NCBI GenBank assembly: GCA_022799355.1
Contig: JAAWOG010000033.1
Coordinates: 1 to 37,547, forward strand
From: Lachnospiraceae bacterium
GTDB taxonomy: Bacteria > Bacillota > Clostridia > Lachnospirales > Lachnospiraceae
Direction: 5' to 3'
Length of the DNA: 37,547 nucleotides
Shown here: positions 5,374 through 13,707 of the stretch, one piece after another
Layout of the letters: each line of letters opens with the position of its first letter
How positions within the stretch are numbered: position 1 is the stretch's first letter
Program-made: the position numbers and the translations under genes
Notes under the pieces: generated by a model
Told to the model about the DNA's origin: nothing
Databases searched by the model: none
What the model saw: only the letters and a program-made list of their open reading frames with translations

Positions 5374-6888
5374 TTATTCAGTTTCTACAAATTCCATTAT
5401 CTTACCATTTTCTTTTATATATAATTCTATTATCTCCTTATCTTTTTGTCTATAATAATATGTTTTCTTACCCTCTAACATAGCTTTTCTAATCTGATTA
5501 TGTATTCTATAAATTCTTGCCTTTTGTTTTGCTTCTTCATTATCGCCGCCTATCCTACTTATTATTTTTAATTTCATTTCTTCTTCTGCTGTTCTCTCTG
5601 CTGTTTCATCAGGTTTATATATGTCACTGAATGTTCTTCTCATTCTTTTTGCTTTTTCTATTTCACTTAGTCTTGCATATATGCTAATTAACATCTTAGT
5701 ATCTTGATGTCCGAAGTAATCCTTTATTTTTTCCTCTGAATAGCCTAACCCCTCCGGCGGTGGAAGAACTAGAAATGTTGCGCAACTATGCCTAAACATT
5801 TGTAAGTCTGTATTCTCCATATTGCAATAATCTAATACTTTCTTTAACTCTCTTAATGTCTGATTGCTTCTCATAAATCTATGCGGATTGTTTTGGTCTA
5901 TATTAGGAAATACAAAACATTCTTCTATTTCTTTTTTTGTAAGTCCATATTGATACCTAAAACTTTCTTTATAGTCAATCAACAATTCATAATAAAAATC
6001 AAATATAGGTATTGTTCTTATTGATACAGCATTTTTTGTTCTGTATTGTCCTTGCATTGTTCTTTCTAATGCGCTTTCGACGTTTTCCATTTTACTAATT
6101 GCATTTCTTATAGATATTGTTCTTACTCCCTCTCTTAAATCAATAAATTTCCATTGTAACCCTGTTAATTCCTCTACTCTCATACCGCTAAAGAATAATA
6201 CAAAGAAAAGAGTATAAAAATAAAAGTTTCTAAATTCTCCCAATCCATATTCTTGATTTATATAGTATCTTGTTATTTCTTGTATATCAATAATAGATAC
6301 TATTTTTCTTTCCCCTTTTCTTTCTCTATTATTTACTAATGAATTTTTTATTTTTGTTTTTCTTATTCCTATGTCTAATGTTTCCTCTTGATATTCGTCT
6401 ACATAATAACCATTTTGACTTAACCATATATTAAACTTTATTAAATTCATTCTACAAAGCCTAACATAACCGCCGCCCAATGTTTCTTTTTTATTTATGT
6501 GTGATAACCACTCTCTAAATGTAAATACTGATATATCTTTTATCCTTGTATCTTTAATAGTTTGCGGCATATGATTATTATAGATTGCTCTTGCTGTCTG
6601 ATATTCCTTTTTATTAGTATTGCTTATCTCTTTATCTGATAATTTCTTTAAATAATCTATAAATTCCTCATATGCTGTTACAATTTTCTTATCTCTCCTT
6701 TGTGTAATATTGTTTCTGTCCTCTTTCTCTTTTATTTCCTTTTGTTTCTTTGCTTCTTTCTCTGCCTTATCTAAAGTATCAAACCATGCTGTTTCACTAT
6801 CGCGTTTCTTCCCCTCTCTCATAAAATAGTATCTTACTTTGTATTCCTTTTTCCCTGTTTTGGGGTTTATTCTTTCTTTGTATGCCAT
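5374..6888 (-). CDS. int: Tyrosine-type site-specific integrase
   Basis: A 504-residue integrase that inserts and excises the element at the guaA 3' end. N-terminal arm-binding domain (about 1-60, YKVRYYFMREGKKRDSETAW), SAM-like core-binding domain (about 75-180), then the catalytic domain. Box I Arg is in FFSGMRVEELTGLQW (near residue 235), box II is LQMFRHSCATF (near 365), then FGHQD and the nucleophile Tyr in SIYARLSE (near 402). The His of the usual H-x-x-R in box II is Gln here (Q-M-F-R). An 80-100 residue basic tail follows the Tyr, longer than usual. I chose the ATG at 6888 because AGGAGG (6897-6902) sits 8 bp before it; the in-frame GTG at 6897 overlaps that site. It lies next to the attachment core, as is typical. 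Confidence 0.95.
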   Translation of the reverse strand: MAYKERINPKTGKKEYKVRYYFMREGKKRDSETAWFDTLDKAEKEAKKQKEIKEKEDRNNITQRRDKKIVTAYEEFIDYLKKLSDKEISNTNKKEYQTARAIYNNHMPQTIKDTRIKDISVFTFREWLSHINKKETLGGGYVRLCRMNLIKFNIWLSQNGYYVDEYQEETLDIGIRKTKIKNSLVNNRERKGERKIVSIIDIQEITRYYINQEYGLGEFRNFYFYTLFFVLFFSGMRVEELTGLQWKFIDLREGVRTISIRNAISKMENVESALERTMQGQYRTKNAVSIRTIPIFDFYYELLIDYKESFRYQYGLTKKEIEECFVFPNIDQNNPHRFMRSNQTLRELKKVLDYCNMENTDLQMFRHSCATFLVLPPPEGLGYSEEKIKDYFGHQDTKMLISIYARLSEIEKAKRMRRTFSDIYKPDETAERTAEEEMKLKIISRIGGDNEEAKQKARIYRIHNQIRKAMLEGKKTYYYRQKDKEIIELYIKENGKIMEFVETE

Positions 6889-6913
6889 TATAGCCACCTC
6901 CTAAAGAACATTA

Positions 6914-6950
6914 TACCCCATTTCAACCACATATTTCAACCCCAACCCCA
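6914..6950 (+). repeat. Candidate integrase arm-type sites, right end
   Basis: ATTTCAACC occurs at 6920-6928 and again at 6934-6942; AACCCCA lies at 6938-6944 and 6944-6950, with the related TACCCCA at 6914-6920. AACCCCA is also repeated near the left end (449-469). Position between the integrase gene and the att core suggests recombinase binding. Confidence 0.4.
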
Positions 6951-6966
6951 GAAATATTTTGTGGCT

Positions 6967-7010
6967 AAAAATAGCGGAAAGCCGCATAAATACTGGCTTT
7001 CCGCTAAAAA
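6967..7010 (-). terminator. Element-supplied terminator for guaA
   Basis: A perfect 12-bp stem TAGCGGAAAGCC (6972-6983) with GGCTTTCCGCTA (6995-7006), 11-nt loop, followed on the minus strand by ATTTTTAG. It starts 6 nt after the guaA stop. It replaces the ancestral terminator now 6.6 kb away, and A-runs on both sides suggest it may also act on the opposite strand. Confidence 0.85.
6978..6993 (-). repeat. Subterminal inverted repeat, right copy
   Basis: Exact 16-bp reverse complement of 414-429. It overlaps the left arm and loop of the terminator hairpin at 6967-7010. Confidence 0.7.
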
Positions 7011-7012
7011 AC

Positions 7013-8554
7013 TCACTCGAACTCAATCGTCCCCGGCGGCTTACTGGTCAGATCATAAACCACCCGATTAACCCCCTTCACCTCATTAATAATCCGGTTC
7101 ATCACCTTCTGCAGCACTTCAAACGGTATCTGCGCACACTCCGCCGTCATAAAGTCACTGGTGTTTACCGCCCTGAGCGCCACCGCGTAATCATACGTCC
7201 TGAAATCTCCCATGACGCCCACGCTCCTCATATTGCTCAGTGCCGCAAAATACTGTCCCAGCCCTTTGTCGCACCCGGCTTTCGCGATCTCTTCCCTGTA
7301 AATAAAATCCGCCTCCTGCACGATACGCACCTTCTCTGCCGTCACTTCCCCGATGATCCTGACTCCCAGCCCCGGCCCCGGGAACGGCTGTCTGTAGACA
7401 AGATATCCGGGAATACCCAGTTCCAATCCGGCGCGGCGCACTTCATCTTTAAATAAAAGCCTGAGCGGCTCAATGATCTCCTTAAAATCCACACAATCCG
7501 GCAGGCCACCCACATTGTGGTGTGACTTGATCACCGCCGATTTTCCAAGCCCGGACTCGATCACGTCAGGATAGATCGTTCCCTGGACCAGAAAATCCAC
7601 CGCGCCGATTTTTTTCGCCTCTTCCTCAAAGACACGGATAAACTCCTCGCCGATGATCTTCCGCTTGCTCTCCGGCTCGGATACGCCGGCAAGTTTCTCA
7701 TAAAACTGCTCCTGTGCATTGACGCGGATAAAATTCAGATCGTAATTACCCTCCGGGCCAAACACAGCCTCAACCTCATCTCCCTCATTTTTCCGAAGCA
7801 ATCCGTGATCCACAAAGACACAGGTAAGCTGTTTTCCCACTGCCTTTGACAACAGCACCGCCGCCACGGAACTGTCCACACCGCCGGAAAGAGCACAGAG
7901 CACTTTGCCCCCTCCTATTTTCTCCCGAAGCTGCTTTATCGAAGTCTCCACAAAAGAGTCCATACGCCACTCACCATTACAATGGCAGACATCCAACACA
8001 AAACTCCTCAGCATTTTCATCCCCTCAGCCGTATGCACAACTTCCGGGTGAAACTGTACCGCAAAAATACCGCGCCCGGCATCTTCCATTGCCGCAACCG
8101 GGCACACCGGCGTATGCGCCGTAATCATAAAGCCCTCAGGCGCCTTTGCAATATAATCCGTATGGCTCATCCAGCATATCGTTTTCTCCGCCACATTCCG
8201 AAACAGCACCGTCGCCGTATCCGTCGTCACTTCCGTTTTTCCGTACTCACTGACCGGCGCCGTGGCAACCTCGCCGCCAAGCACATGGGCGATTACCTGG
8301 GAACCATAGCAGATGCCAAGGACCGGAATCCCCAATGTAAAAAGTTCCCTGTCGCAGACAGCGGAACTCTCCTCGTAAACACTGTTTGGTCCCCCTGTCA
8401 TAATGATTCCCTTCGGATTTAACGCCCTGATCTTCTCAAGGCTAATATTATATGGATGTACCTCGCAATAAACATTGCATTCCCTGACTCTTCGCGCAAT
8501 CAGCTGATTGTATTGACCGCCAAAGTCAAGAACAATGATCATCTCATGCCGCAT
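7013..8554 (-). CDS. guaA: GMP synthase (glutamine-hydrolysing)
   Basis: Converts XMP, ATP and glutamine to GMP. The N-terminal class I glutaminase domain begins [20 protein letters not shown], with the nucleophile Cys in GICYGSQ (near residue 83) and the His-x-Glu pair in VQFHPEV. The ATP-pyrophosphatase domain has the P-loop [11 protein letters not shown] (near 225), and the dimerisation domain ends PPGTIEFE. About 513 residues is normal. Two ATGs lie in tandem (8557 and 8554); the second is 7 nt from GGAGG and matches the usual MxHE start. The last Glu and stop (GAG TGA) are supplied by the inserted island; the ancestral end, GAA TAG, is found at 376-381. The island also supplies the terminator, so the gene should stay functional. 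Confidence 0.98.
   Translation of the reverse strand: MRHEMIIVLDFGGQYNQLIARRVRECNVYCEVHPYNISLEKIRALNPKGIIMTGGPNSVYEESSAVCDRELFTLGIPVLGICYGSQVIAHVLGGEVATAPVSEYGKTEVTTDTATVLFRNVAEKTICWMSHTDYIAKAPEGFMITAHTPVCPVAAMEDAGRGIFAVQFHPEVVHTAEGMKMLRSFVLDVCHCNGEWRMDSFVETSIKQLREKIGGGKVLCALSGGVDSSVAAVLLSKAVGKQLTCVFVDHGLLRKNEGDEVEAVFGPEGNYDLNFIRVNAQEQFYEKLAGVSEPESKRKIIGEEFIRVFEEEAKKIGAVDFLVQGTIYPDVIESGLGKSAVIKSHHNVGGLPDCVDFKEIIEPLRLLFKDEVRRAGLELGIPGYLVYRQPFPGPGLGVRIIGEVTAEKVRIVQEADFIYREEIAKAGCDKGLGQYFAALSNMRSVGVMGDFRTYDYAVALRAVNTSDFMTAECAQIPFEVLQKVMNRIINEVKGVNRVVYDLTSKPPGTIEFE
7017..7030. repeat. Attachment-site core, guaA-proximal copy
   Basis: TCGAACTCAATCGT, exact copy of 380-393, lies within the last codons of guaA (T-I-E-F-E). 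The two copies bracket the integrated element. Confidence 0.9.
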
Positions 8555-8682
8555 CATCTGTCCTCCCTGTCCGTTTTATCACATATAACTCTCTGCAACT
8601 ATCATTCCCGCAATATTAACCGTCTGATTCCATATACACATATACACCTCAGCTCATCATCCGCAGGAACAAATATGTTATA

Positions 8683-8711
8683 AGTATAACCTGAATACCT
8701 CTATTTGTCCA
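8683..8711 (-). promoter_or_regulatory. guaA promoter
   Basis: On the minus strand TGGACA (8706-8711), 17 bp, TATACT (8683-8688). The leader is about 120 nt. I looked for a purine riboswitch core in it and did not find one. Confidence 0.65.
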
Positions 8712-8735
8712 TTTGTCTATTTCCCTGATTAAAAC

Positions 8736-9362
8736 ATGAAAACCGACAATTCCGGGTACACTATCCTTATGAAAAAACAACTATTGCAATCAACTTTTAA
8801 AAATATTCTGAAAGACAGGGAAAAAACCAGGCAGGAATACCTTTTCCTTATGACTTTCTACTTTTTTGCTGCATCCCTGTCCGGTTTTCTGTGGGAAATC
8901 CTGATCTTCTACGTGAAAGAGGGGCATTTCAGAAACCGCGGTTTTCTCTACGGTCCATGGCTTCCCGTCTACGGAACCGGAGCCGTTTTGATGTACCTGC
9001 TGTTATCAAAACAAAAACGCTGTCCCGTAAAAGTATTTTTGTATTCGGTTCTTCTGGGAACTTCTCTGGAATGGATCATCGGATGGATACTTGACTTTTT
9101 CTGGGATCTTCGATACTGGGACTATACCGGCTATCTGCTGAATTTCCGGGGCTACATCTGTCTTGCCTCCGCCCTTGGAATCGGAATTGCAGGCGTGCTC
9201 TGGATCTGCCTGTTTTCCGGACTTCTGGAAAATTTGTGGTTCCGTATCCCGCAAAAAACAGGGCAAGTGATCCTGACCACCGTGTTTCTTCTGTTTATTT
9301 TGGATTGCATCGCCGCGCTGATCTTCCCGAACACCGGCCGCGGCATCACATTTCCGGAATAA
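8736..9362 (+). CDS. CmpB-type integral membrane protein (putative ABC transporter type IV)
   Basis: About 208 residues with five or so hydrophobic segments and the family signature FLWEILIFYVKEGHFRNRGFLYGPWLPVYG near residue 50. LYGPxxPxYG and the later SLEWIIGWILDFFWDLRYWDYTG are the hallmarks of the PF06541 family, labelled putative ABC-transporter type IV. Its substrate and partners are unknown. It is transcribed away from guaA and stands alone. Neither the ATG at 8736 nor the in-frame ATG at 8769 has a clear RBS, so the start is uncertain; starting at 8769 would give MKKQLLQST. Confidence 0.85.
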   Translation: MKTDNSGYTILMKKQLLQSTFKNILKDREKTRQEYLFLMTFYFFAASLSGFLWEILIFYVKEGHFRNRGFLYGPWLPVYGTGAVLMYLLLSKQKRCPVKVFLYSVLLGTSLEWIIGWILDFFWDLRYWDYTGYLLNFRGYICLASALGIGIAGVLWICLFSGLLENLWFRIPQKTGQVILTTVFLLFILDCIAALIFPNTGRGITFPE

Positions 9363-9373
9363 AATTCGATATA

Positions 9374-9401
9374 TCAAAAGAGGCGGCATCCGCCGCCCCT
9401 T
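9374..9401 (-). terminator. Terminator at the end of the LacI-type operon
   Basis: GGCGGC (9382-9387), tetraloop ATCC, GCCGCC (9392-9397), followed on the minus strand by TCTTTTGA. The GC-rich stem lies between convergent genes and may serve both strands. Confidence 0.6.
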
Positions 9402-9407
9402 CCAAAC

Positions 9408-10286
9408 TTATTTTCCTTCTTCCTTCGCCTTCTGATACTCCGCCGTCCAGTCAAGGCTTCTGAATTCTTCCGCCCTGTCATCAGTCTTGATAAACTCCAC
9501 CAGTCGATCCATCATATCCGTAGGCCAAACGTCAATGTCAACTTCCGCCGTCGTATAGACGCCCTTTTTGATCATATCAAACCCAAACAGATCCTTTACA
9601 TGGGACTTCTTCGCCGCCTCGATCACATCTTTCACCAGATAACTCGGAATAAAGATCACACCGCCGCCATAACCGAACACCACATCCCCGGGCAGACATA
9701 CCGCACAGCCAATCTTCACCGGCGTATTAAATCCATTCATCACAAAATTTTTGATCGGCGTGGGATCTACGCCCCTGTAATAGATCTGCAGCCCGTCAAT
9801 TCCCTCTATCTGCTCCAGATCCCGGATGCCGCCCCAGACTACCGCGCCGCCCGTTATGGTCCGATTTCTGATCGCTGTGGAGAGATTTCCGCCTACAAAA
9901 GTCCCCTCATATATCTTATCGTACATATCAGCGACCACAACGTCGCCCTCCACCAGAGAATCGATCACCCACTGATTACAGGTTCCCTTTCTGCCCTCTT
10001 CCGCACCGATCGCCTTCACTGTCTCTTCCAGATCCGGCCTTGCAGGCAGGAACGATGCCGTCACCGCTCTTCCCACCAGCTTCCTGTCATCATGTAACCG
10101 ATAGAGTTTTTCCTCAAACTGATTCAGATAGCCCGCATTATAAAGCGGCGCCCAGATCTCCTCCAGTGTCAGCTTCCTCAGTTCCGCCAGGTCCTCATCG
10201 GAAACCTTCGGCCTTCCGTCCGGCAGTCTTTCTCCCTCCCACTTTGATGTGAGCTGAATAATATCTTCCTTTACATTAAAATGCAT
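9408..10286 (-). CDS. RraA/HMG-aldolase-like protein
   Basis: A 292-residue member of the RraA-fold family, which includes 4-hydroxy-4-methyl-2-oxoglutarate aldolase and oxaloacetate decarboxylases. The fold signature is VVWGGIRDLEQIEGI (G-G-x-R-D, the substrate/metal site), preceded by GDVVVADMYD and GGNLSTAIRNRTITGGAV. It is longer than classic RraA (about 160 residues), with an N-terminal helical extension (1-65) and a C-terminal tail, as in the proteins that accompany sugar-acid dehydratases. It is the last gene of the operon, 80 bp after the enolase-superfamily gene, so it may cleave or process the dehydratase product. The exact reaction cannot be read from sequence. Start chosen at the ATG after AAGGG. 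Confidence 0.82.
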   Translation of the reverse strand: MHFNVKEDIIQLTSKWEGERLPDGRPKVSDEDLAELRKLTLEEIWAPLYNAGYLNQFEEKLYRLHDDRKLVGRAVTASFLPARPDLEETVKAIGAEEGRKGTCNQWVIDSLVEGDVVVADMYDKIYEGTFVGGNLSTAIRNRTITGGAVVWGGIRDLEQIEGIDGLQIYYRGVDPTPIKNFVMNGFNTPVKIGCAVCLPGDVVFGYGGGVIFIPSYLVKDVIEAAKKSHVKDLFGFDMIKKGVYTTAEVDIDVWPTDMMDRLVEFIKTDDRAEEFRSLDWTAEYQKAKEEGK

Positions 10287-10366
10287 GATTTATCCCTTTC
10301 TTTCGCAATCGCAGGACGCTTGCCTGCACACTTTAACTTTATCATCCGTCATCTCCGCCAACCGGA

Positions 10367-11740
10367 TCAGCTCCAGCAGCGATCATGTGAATAGTCGTTG
10401 TCCCACTCCGATGTCGGAACCCAAATACCCGGATAATCCGGATGCAGATGTTCTTTCAGCACTTCCTCGTCCAGTTCCTCAATGCCCAGTCCCGGCAGAT
10501 CCGGCACGGTGATAAATCCGTGATCTACAATCGGCGCCTTCACACCCTTCTTCACCATCTTATCCCACCATGGAATATCTACGGAATGGAATTCCTGTGC
10601 AAGGAAATTTTCCGTCGCCGTAGCCACATGCGCAGCCGCCATGGCTGAAATCGGTGTCTCCGCCATATGTATCGCCATCGCAACGCCGTAATCCTGTGCC
10701 ATATCGCCCACTTTTTTCAGTTCCAGCACGCCGCCTACCGTCAGAATATCGGGATGGATCACGGAAACGCCCCCCGCCTCCAGAAGCGGTCTGAAATTTT
10801 CTTTCAGATAAATATCCTCACCCGTACAGATCGGAATCGCTGTGGATTTCGCCAGCCTTGCATACTGGCCTGTCAACTGCCAGGGAATCATATCTTCCAT
10901 CCACGCAATATTGTATTTTTCAATTCTTTTTGCCAGCTTAATGCAGGATTCCACGCCGATATGCCCGAAATGGTCGATTGCCAGAGGCACCTCATAGCCG
11001 ATCACCTCCCTGACATCCCTCACATACTGCTCCAGAATATCATAGCCATGCTCCGTCACCTGTACGCCGGTGAACGGATGGGGAATATTCTGATTATCAT
11101 ACCAGCGGTTTCTCTGCATACGCTCTTCATCCGTCAGGTTTCTCGGTATCGCATTGTAATTCTCGGAAGACTCCTTTAATTCCTGCACAAATCCAAGCGG
11201 CGCACACAGCGCTCCCGGCTCATCATACAGAAGGTCGATCCCCAGATCCATTTTCAGGAAAGTAAAACCCTTATCCATTCTCGCCTTCAGAGCCGCTCCC
11301 ATTTCTTTCCCGGTATGCTTGCCTTCCACATCCGTATCCGCATAAACTCTGACTTTGTCGCGAAATTTTCCGCCCAGCATCTGATAAACCGGAACGCCGT
11401 AAGCCTTGCCCGCCAGATCCCACAGCGCCATCTCCACCGCGCACACGCCGCCGCCCTGTCTCGCATGGCCGCCGAACTGTTTGATCCTTCTGAACAATTT
11501 ATCGATATTGCAGGGATTCTCTCCCAGTATCCTGCTCTTTAACGCAAGCGCAAAATTCCTGGAACCGCCGTCACGCACTTCGCCGTATCCCACAAGCCCC
11601 TGGTTTGTGTCAATCTTAAGGATCGTGCAGTGCATCGGTGCATCCACGATGTCCACCACTCTCATATCCGTGATCCTCAGTTCGGAAGGCCTGGAACAGG
11701 TATTCACATTGTCCAAAACTTTCTCAAATGTTTCTGCCAT
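10367..11740 (-). CDS. Enolase-superfamily (mandelate racemase type) sugar-acid dehydratase
   Basis: A 457-residue protein of the mandelate racemase/muconate lactonizing enzyme family (COG4948). The N-terminal capping domain (about 20-135) leads to a TIM-like barrel. Barrel motifs: FLKMDLG (catalytic Lys in a K-x-D setting), AIDHFGH (metal Asp), AWMEDMIPW (metal Glu), CTGEDIYL (metal Glu), HPDILTVGG, and [10 protein letters not shown] (candidate catalytic His). About 60 extra residues between strands ([15 protein letters not shown] to [10 protein letters not shown]) resemble the lid seen in some dehydratase subgroups. Such enzymes remove water from an acid sugar by abstracting the alpha proton. 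The substrate is not readable; the neighbouring ABC importer and RraA-like gene point to a hexonate-type compound. SD AAGGAG precedes the ATG. Confidence 0.88.
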   Translation of the reverse strand: MAETFEKVLDNVNTCSRPSELRITDMRVVDIVDAPMHCTILKIDTNQGLVGYGEVRDGGSRNFALALKSRILGENPCNIDKLFRRIKQFGGHARQGGGVCAVEMALWDLAGKAYGVPVYQMLGGKFRDKVRVYADTDVEGKHTGKEMGAALKARMDKGFTFLKMDLGIDLLYDEPGALCAPLGFVQELKESSENYNAIPRNLTDEERMQRNRWYDNQNIPHPFTGVQVTEHGYDILEQYVRDVREVIGYEVPLAIDHFGHIGVESCIKLAKRIEKYNIAWMEDMIPWQLTGQYARLAKSTAIPICTGEDIYLKENFRPLLEAGGVSVIHPDILTVGGVLELKKVGDMAQDYGVAMAIHMAETPISAMAAAHVATATENFLAQEFHSVDIPWWDKMVKKGVKAPIVDHGFITVPDLPGLGIEELDEEVLKEHLHPDYPGIWVPTSEWDNDYSHDRCWS

Positions 11741-11774
11741 TTTCTGGTTCTCCTTGTCTCTTTCTTTTTATTTC

Positions 11775-11793
11775 CGCCGGCATCCGGCCGGCG
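11775..11793. other. Intercistronic GC hairpin
   Basis: CGCCGGC (11775-11781) pairs perfectly with GCCGGCG (11787-11793) around a 5-nt loop, between the permease and dehydratase genes. No T-run follows on the minus strand, so it is more likely an RNA-stability or processing element than a terminator. Confidence 0.5.
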
Positions 11794-11864
11794 CTCCTTA
11801 TTCATATAATTTTTATACTACCATATAAAATCTCTCTACGCTCTTTATCGCAGCGCTTCGTATC

Positions 11865-12704
11865 CTACTTCACGCTGCCGTCCGCTTTTCCTGATACAAG
11901 CAGGCTCTGCGCAATAATATAAATAATTGTCACAGGGAGCGACGCCACCACGCAGCCCGCCATGATTCGTCCCCAGTTGACGATATCGCCGTACTTCCAG
12001 CTTGAGATCGCCACCGTAGCCGTCATCTCCTTCATGCTTGTCGTCATGATCATCGCGTACAGATACTCGTTCCAGGACATCGTAAAAGCAAATGTCGCCG
12101 TCACCGCGATACCTGGCAGCGCGATGGGCACGATAATATGCCGCAGGCTCTGCAGCCTTGTGCAGCCGTCGATCAGCGCAGCTTCCTCCAGCGCGTAGGG
12201 GATGGAACTGAAATAACTTCTCAGCATATAACAACAGTACGGCACTACAAAGGTCGGATAGATCACAAGCATCGCCCACCTTGTTCCGCCCAGCCCCAGT
12301 TTACTGACAAAAATATACATCGGAATAAACAGCACCGCCGTGGGCAGAAGGTAGGAAATAATAACCGTATTGCCGAAAAATTTTCTGCCCGGATATTTCA
12401 GCCTTGTCATCGCATAGGATGCAAAAACGCTGACCGTCAGGCCAAATACCGTCGTAATCGCCCCGATCATCAGGCTGTTCCCCAGATTTACCAGAAACTT
12501 CGCGTTGACCATCAGATCCACATAGTGCTCCGTCGTAAAGGCAATGTCAAACAGCGCCGGCCTTGCCACATACATCTCCTTGTCTATTGTAAAGGAGGAT
12601 TTTATCATCCAGTACAGCGGGAAGATCGTCCAGAGCAGCGAAATCACCAAAATGACATAGGTTGTCGTCATCTTTAACACTTTTGACCTTTTTCTTGAAT
12701 GCAT
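11865..12704 (-). CDS. Sugar ABC transporter permease (MalG type)
   Basis: A 279-residue inner-membrane permease with six predicted membrane segments. The cytoplasmic EAA loop is visible in EEAALIDGCTRLQSLRHIIV followed by PIALPG, which contacts the ATPase. The N-terminus is short and basic (MHSRKRSKVLK), the usual MalG-type arrangement. It forms a heterodimer with the product of the upstream gene, 13 bp away, and is fed by the lipoprotein at 13708-15075. No ATP-binding subunit is encoded in the operon; many Firmicutes use a shared MsmK-type ATPase for this importer class. A strong GGAGGAGG RBS lies before the ATG. Confidence 0.93.
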   Translation of the reverse strand: MHSRKRSKVLKMTTTYVILVISLLWTIFPLYWMIKSSFTIDKEMYVARPALFDIAFTTEHYVDLMVNAKFLVNLGNSLMIGAITTVFGLTVSVFASYAMTRLKYPGRKFFGNTVIISYLLPTAVLFIPMYIFVSKLGLGGTRWAMLVIYPTFVVPYCCYMLRSYFSSIPYALEEAALIDGCTRLQSLRHIIVPIALPGIAVTATFAFTMSWNEYLYAMIMTTSMKEMTATVAISSWKYGDIVNWGRIMAGCVVASLPVTIIYIIAQSLLVSGKADGSVK

Positions 12705-12717
12705 GGTTCCTCCTCCC

Positions 12718-13602
12718 CTACTGTTCTTTCTTATTAAAATATGAGAATATCAGCATCATAACGACCAGAATCGGGATTACCGATGTCGCCACGGACAGCG
12801 CCTGCCCAAGCGAATTTTGAATAAATGCCTTATCATATGTATAAGTTGCAATCACGCTCGATGCATAGAGCGGACCGCCCCCTGTCACAAGCCAGACATT
12901 CTCAAAATCATTAAAGGTCCATATCGTAGATAACAGCGTCGTCACTTTCAGAACCGGCGCGATGGAAGGCAGCGTGATATACCAGAACTGCTTGAAAATG
13001 CCCGCGCCGTCCACGGTTGCCGCTTCATAGACCTGTTTATCCAGCGTCTGCAGCACGCCCAGGATACTGAACATAAAAAACGGCACGCCCCGCCAGATAT
13101 TGACAAGCATCGCTGAGTACAGCACAATTTTCGGATTGGACAGCCATGCCACCGGCATATCCACAAGCCCCGAACCAAGCAGCAGGCTGTTGATAATACC
13201 GTATGTGCTGTCATACATCCATCTCCACGTCATCGCTACTACCATTCCCGGCAATGCCCAGGGAATCAGGAGCGTTGTTCTGAAAAATCCCTTTCCCTTA
13301 AAATCCTGATTCAGAAGGACAGCCCACAACAGCCCCAGCAACAGTTTCGCCAGGATGCACCCCCCCGTATAGATTGCCGTATTTCTCAGAGACTTCCAGT
13401 AAACCTTATCCTGAAACAGTCCGATATAGTTTTTTAACCCGATAAAATTCGGATCCGAACCCACCACCTTATCCGTAAAACTCCAGTAGATCGCCCGTAT
13501 GAGCGGAATGCCCATGATAACAAAAATAACAAGTACAATGGGAATCATTAAAATAAGCCCGAGTCGTCTGTCTTTTACAGTCTGTGATTCCGTTTTTTTC
13601 AT
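12718..13602 (-). CDS. Sugar ABC transporter permease (MalF/UgpA type)
   Basis: A 294-residue permease starting MKKTESQTVKDRRLGLILMI, with six membrane segments and the EAA loop YEAATVDGAGIFKQFWYITL followed by PSIAP. I chose the ATG at 13602 because GGAGG sits 8 bp upstream and the protein then has the normal length; the open frame extends 31 codons further without an RBS. It pairs with the MalG-type permease downstream. It is separated from the binding-protein gene by 105 bp containing a hairpin, which probably lowers expression of the permeases relative to the binding protein. Confidence 0.93.
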   Translation of the reverse strand: MKKTESQTVKDRRLGLILMIPIVLVIFVIMGIPLIRAIYWSFTDKVVGSDPNFIGLKNYIGLFQDKVYWKSLRNTAIYTGGCILAKLLLGLLWAVLLNQDFKGKGFFRTTLLIPWALPGMVVAMTWRWMYDSTYGIINSLLLGSGLVDMPVAWLSNPKIVLYSAMLVNIWRGVPFFMFSILGVLQTLDKQVYEAATVDGAGIFKQFWYITLPSIAPVLKVTTLLSTIWTFNDFENVWLVTGGGPLYASSVIATYTYDKAFIQNSLGQALSVATSVIPILVVMMLIFSYFNKKEQ

Positions 13603-13663
13603 AGTTTTACCTCCATATCTACATATCCTGGTAAAATACAGAATTTCATCTCCTTCTCCTGAA

Positions 13664-13689
13664 ATGAGGCAGCCGCCGGGCCGCCTCAT
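13664..13689 (-). other. Hairpin between binding-protein and permease genes
   Basis: ATGAGGC (13664-13670) pairs perfectly with GCCTCAT (13683-13689). There is no long T-run. Such hairpins after binding-protein genes commonly stabilise the upstream mRNA or cause partial termination. Confidence 0.55.
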
Positions 13690-13707
13690 GTTCAAACCTG
13701 TTTACTC

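Larger units (their letters stand above)
394..7016. mobile_element. Integrated element of about 6.6 kb in the 3' end of guaA
   Basis: The segment is bounded by an exact 14-bp direct repeat (380-393 and 7017-7030) formed by the last codons of guaA, and carries a tyrosine integrase at the end next to guaA. It is visibly AT-rich compared with the flanks and uses AGA/ATA-rich codons. Contents: 115-residue unknown protein, HTH regulator, membrane protein, serine recombinase, 47-residue protein, HNH endonuclease, Rep-like winged-helix protein, 130-residue protein, structured non-coding region and integrase. No relaxase, type IV coupling protein, capsid, terminase or recognisable cargo is present. 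It could be a small mobilisable element, a phage satellite or a plasmid-like integrative element. The 3' end of guaA is a documented integration site for genomic islands. Confidence 0.9.

Noticed and set aside
6889-6897. GTG start for the integrase
   Set aside because: It overlaps the AGGAGG ribosome binding site; the ATG at 6888 has ideal spacing.
8558-8682. guaA leader examined for a purine riboswitch
   Set aside because: The conserved junction and loop sequences of the purine aptamer are not present.
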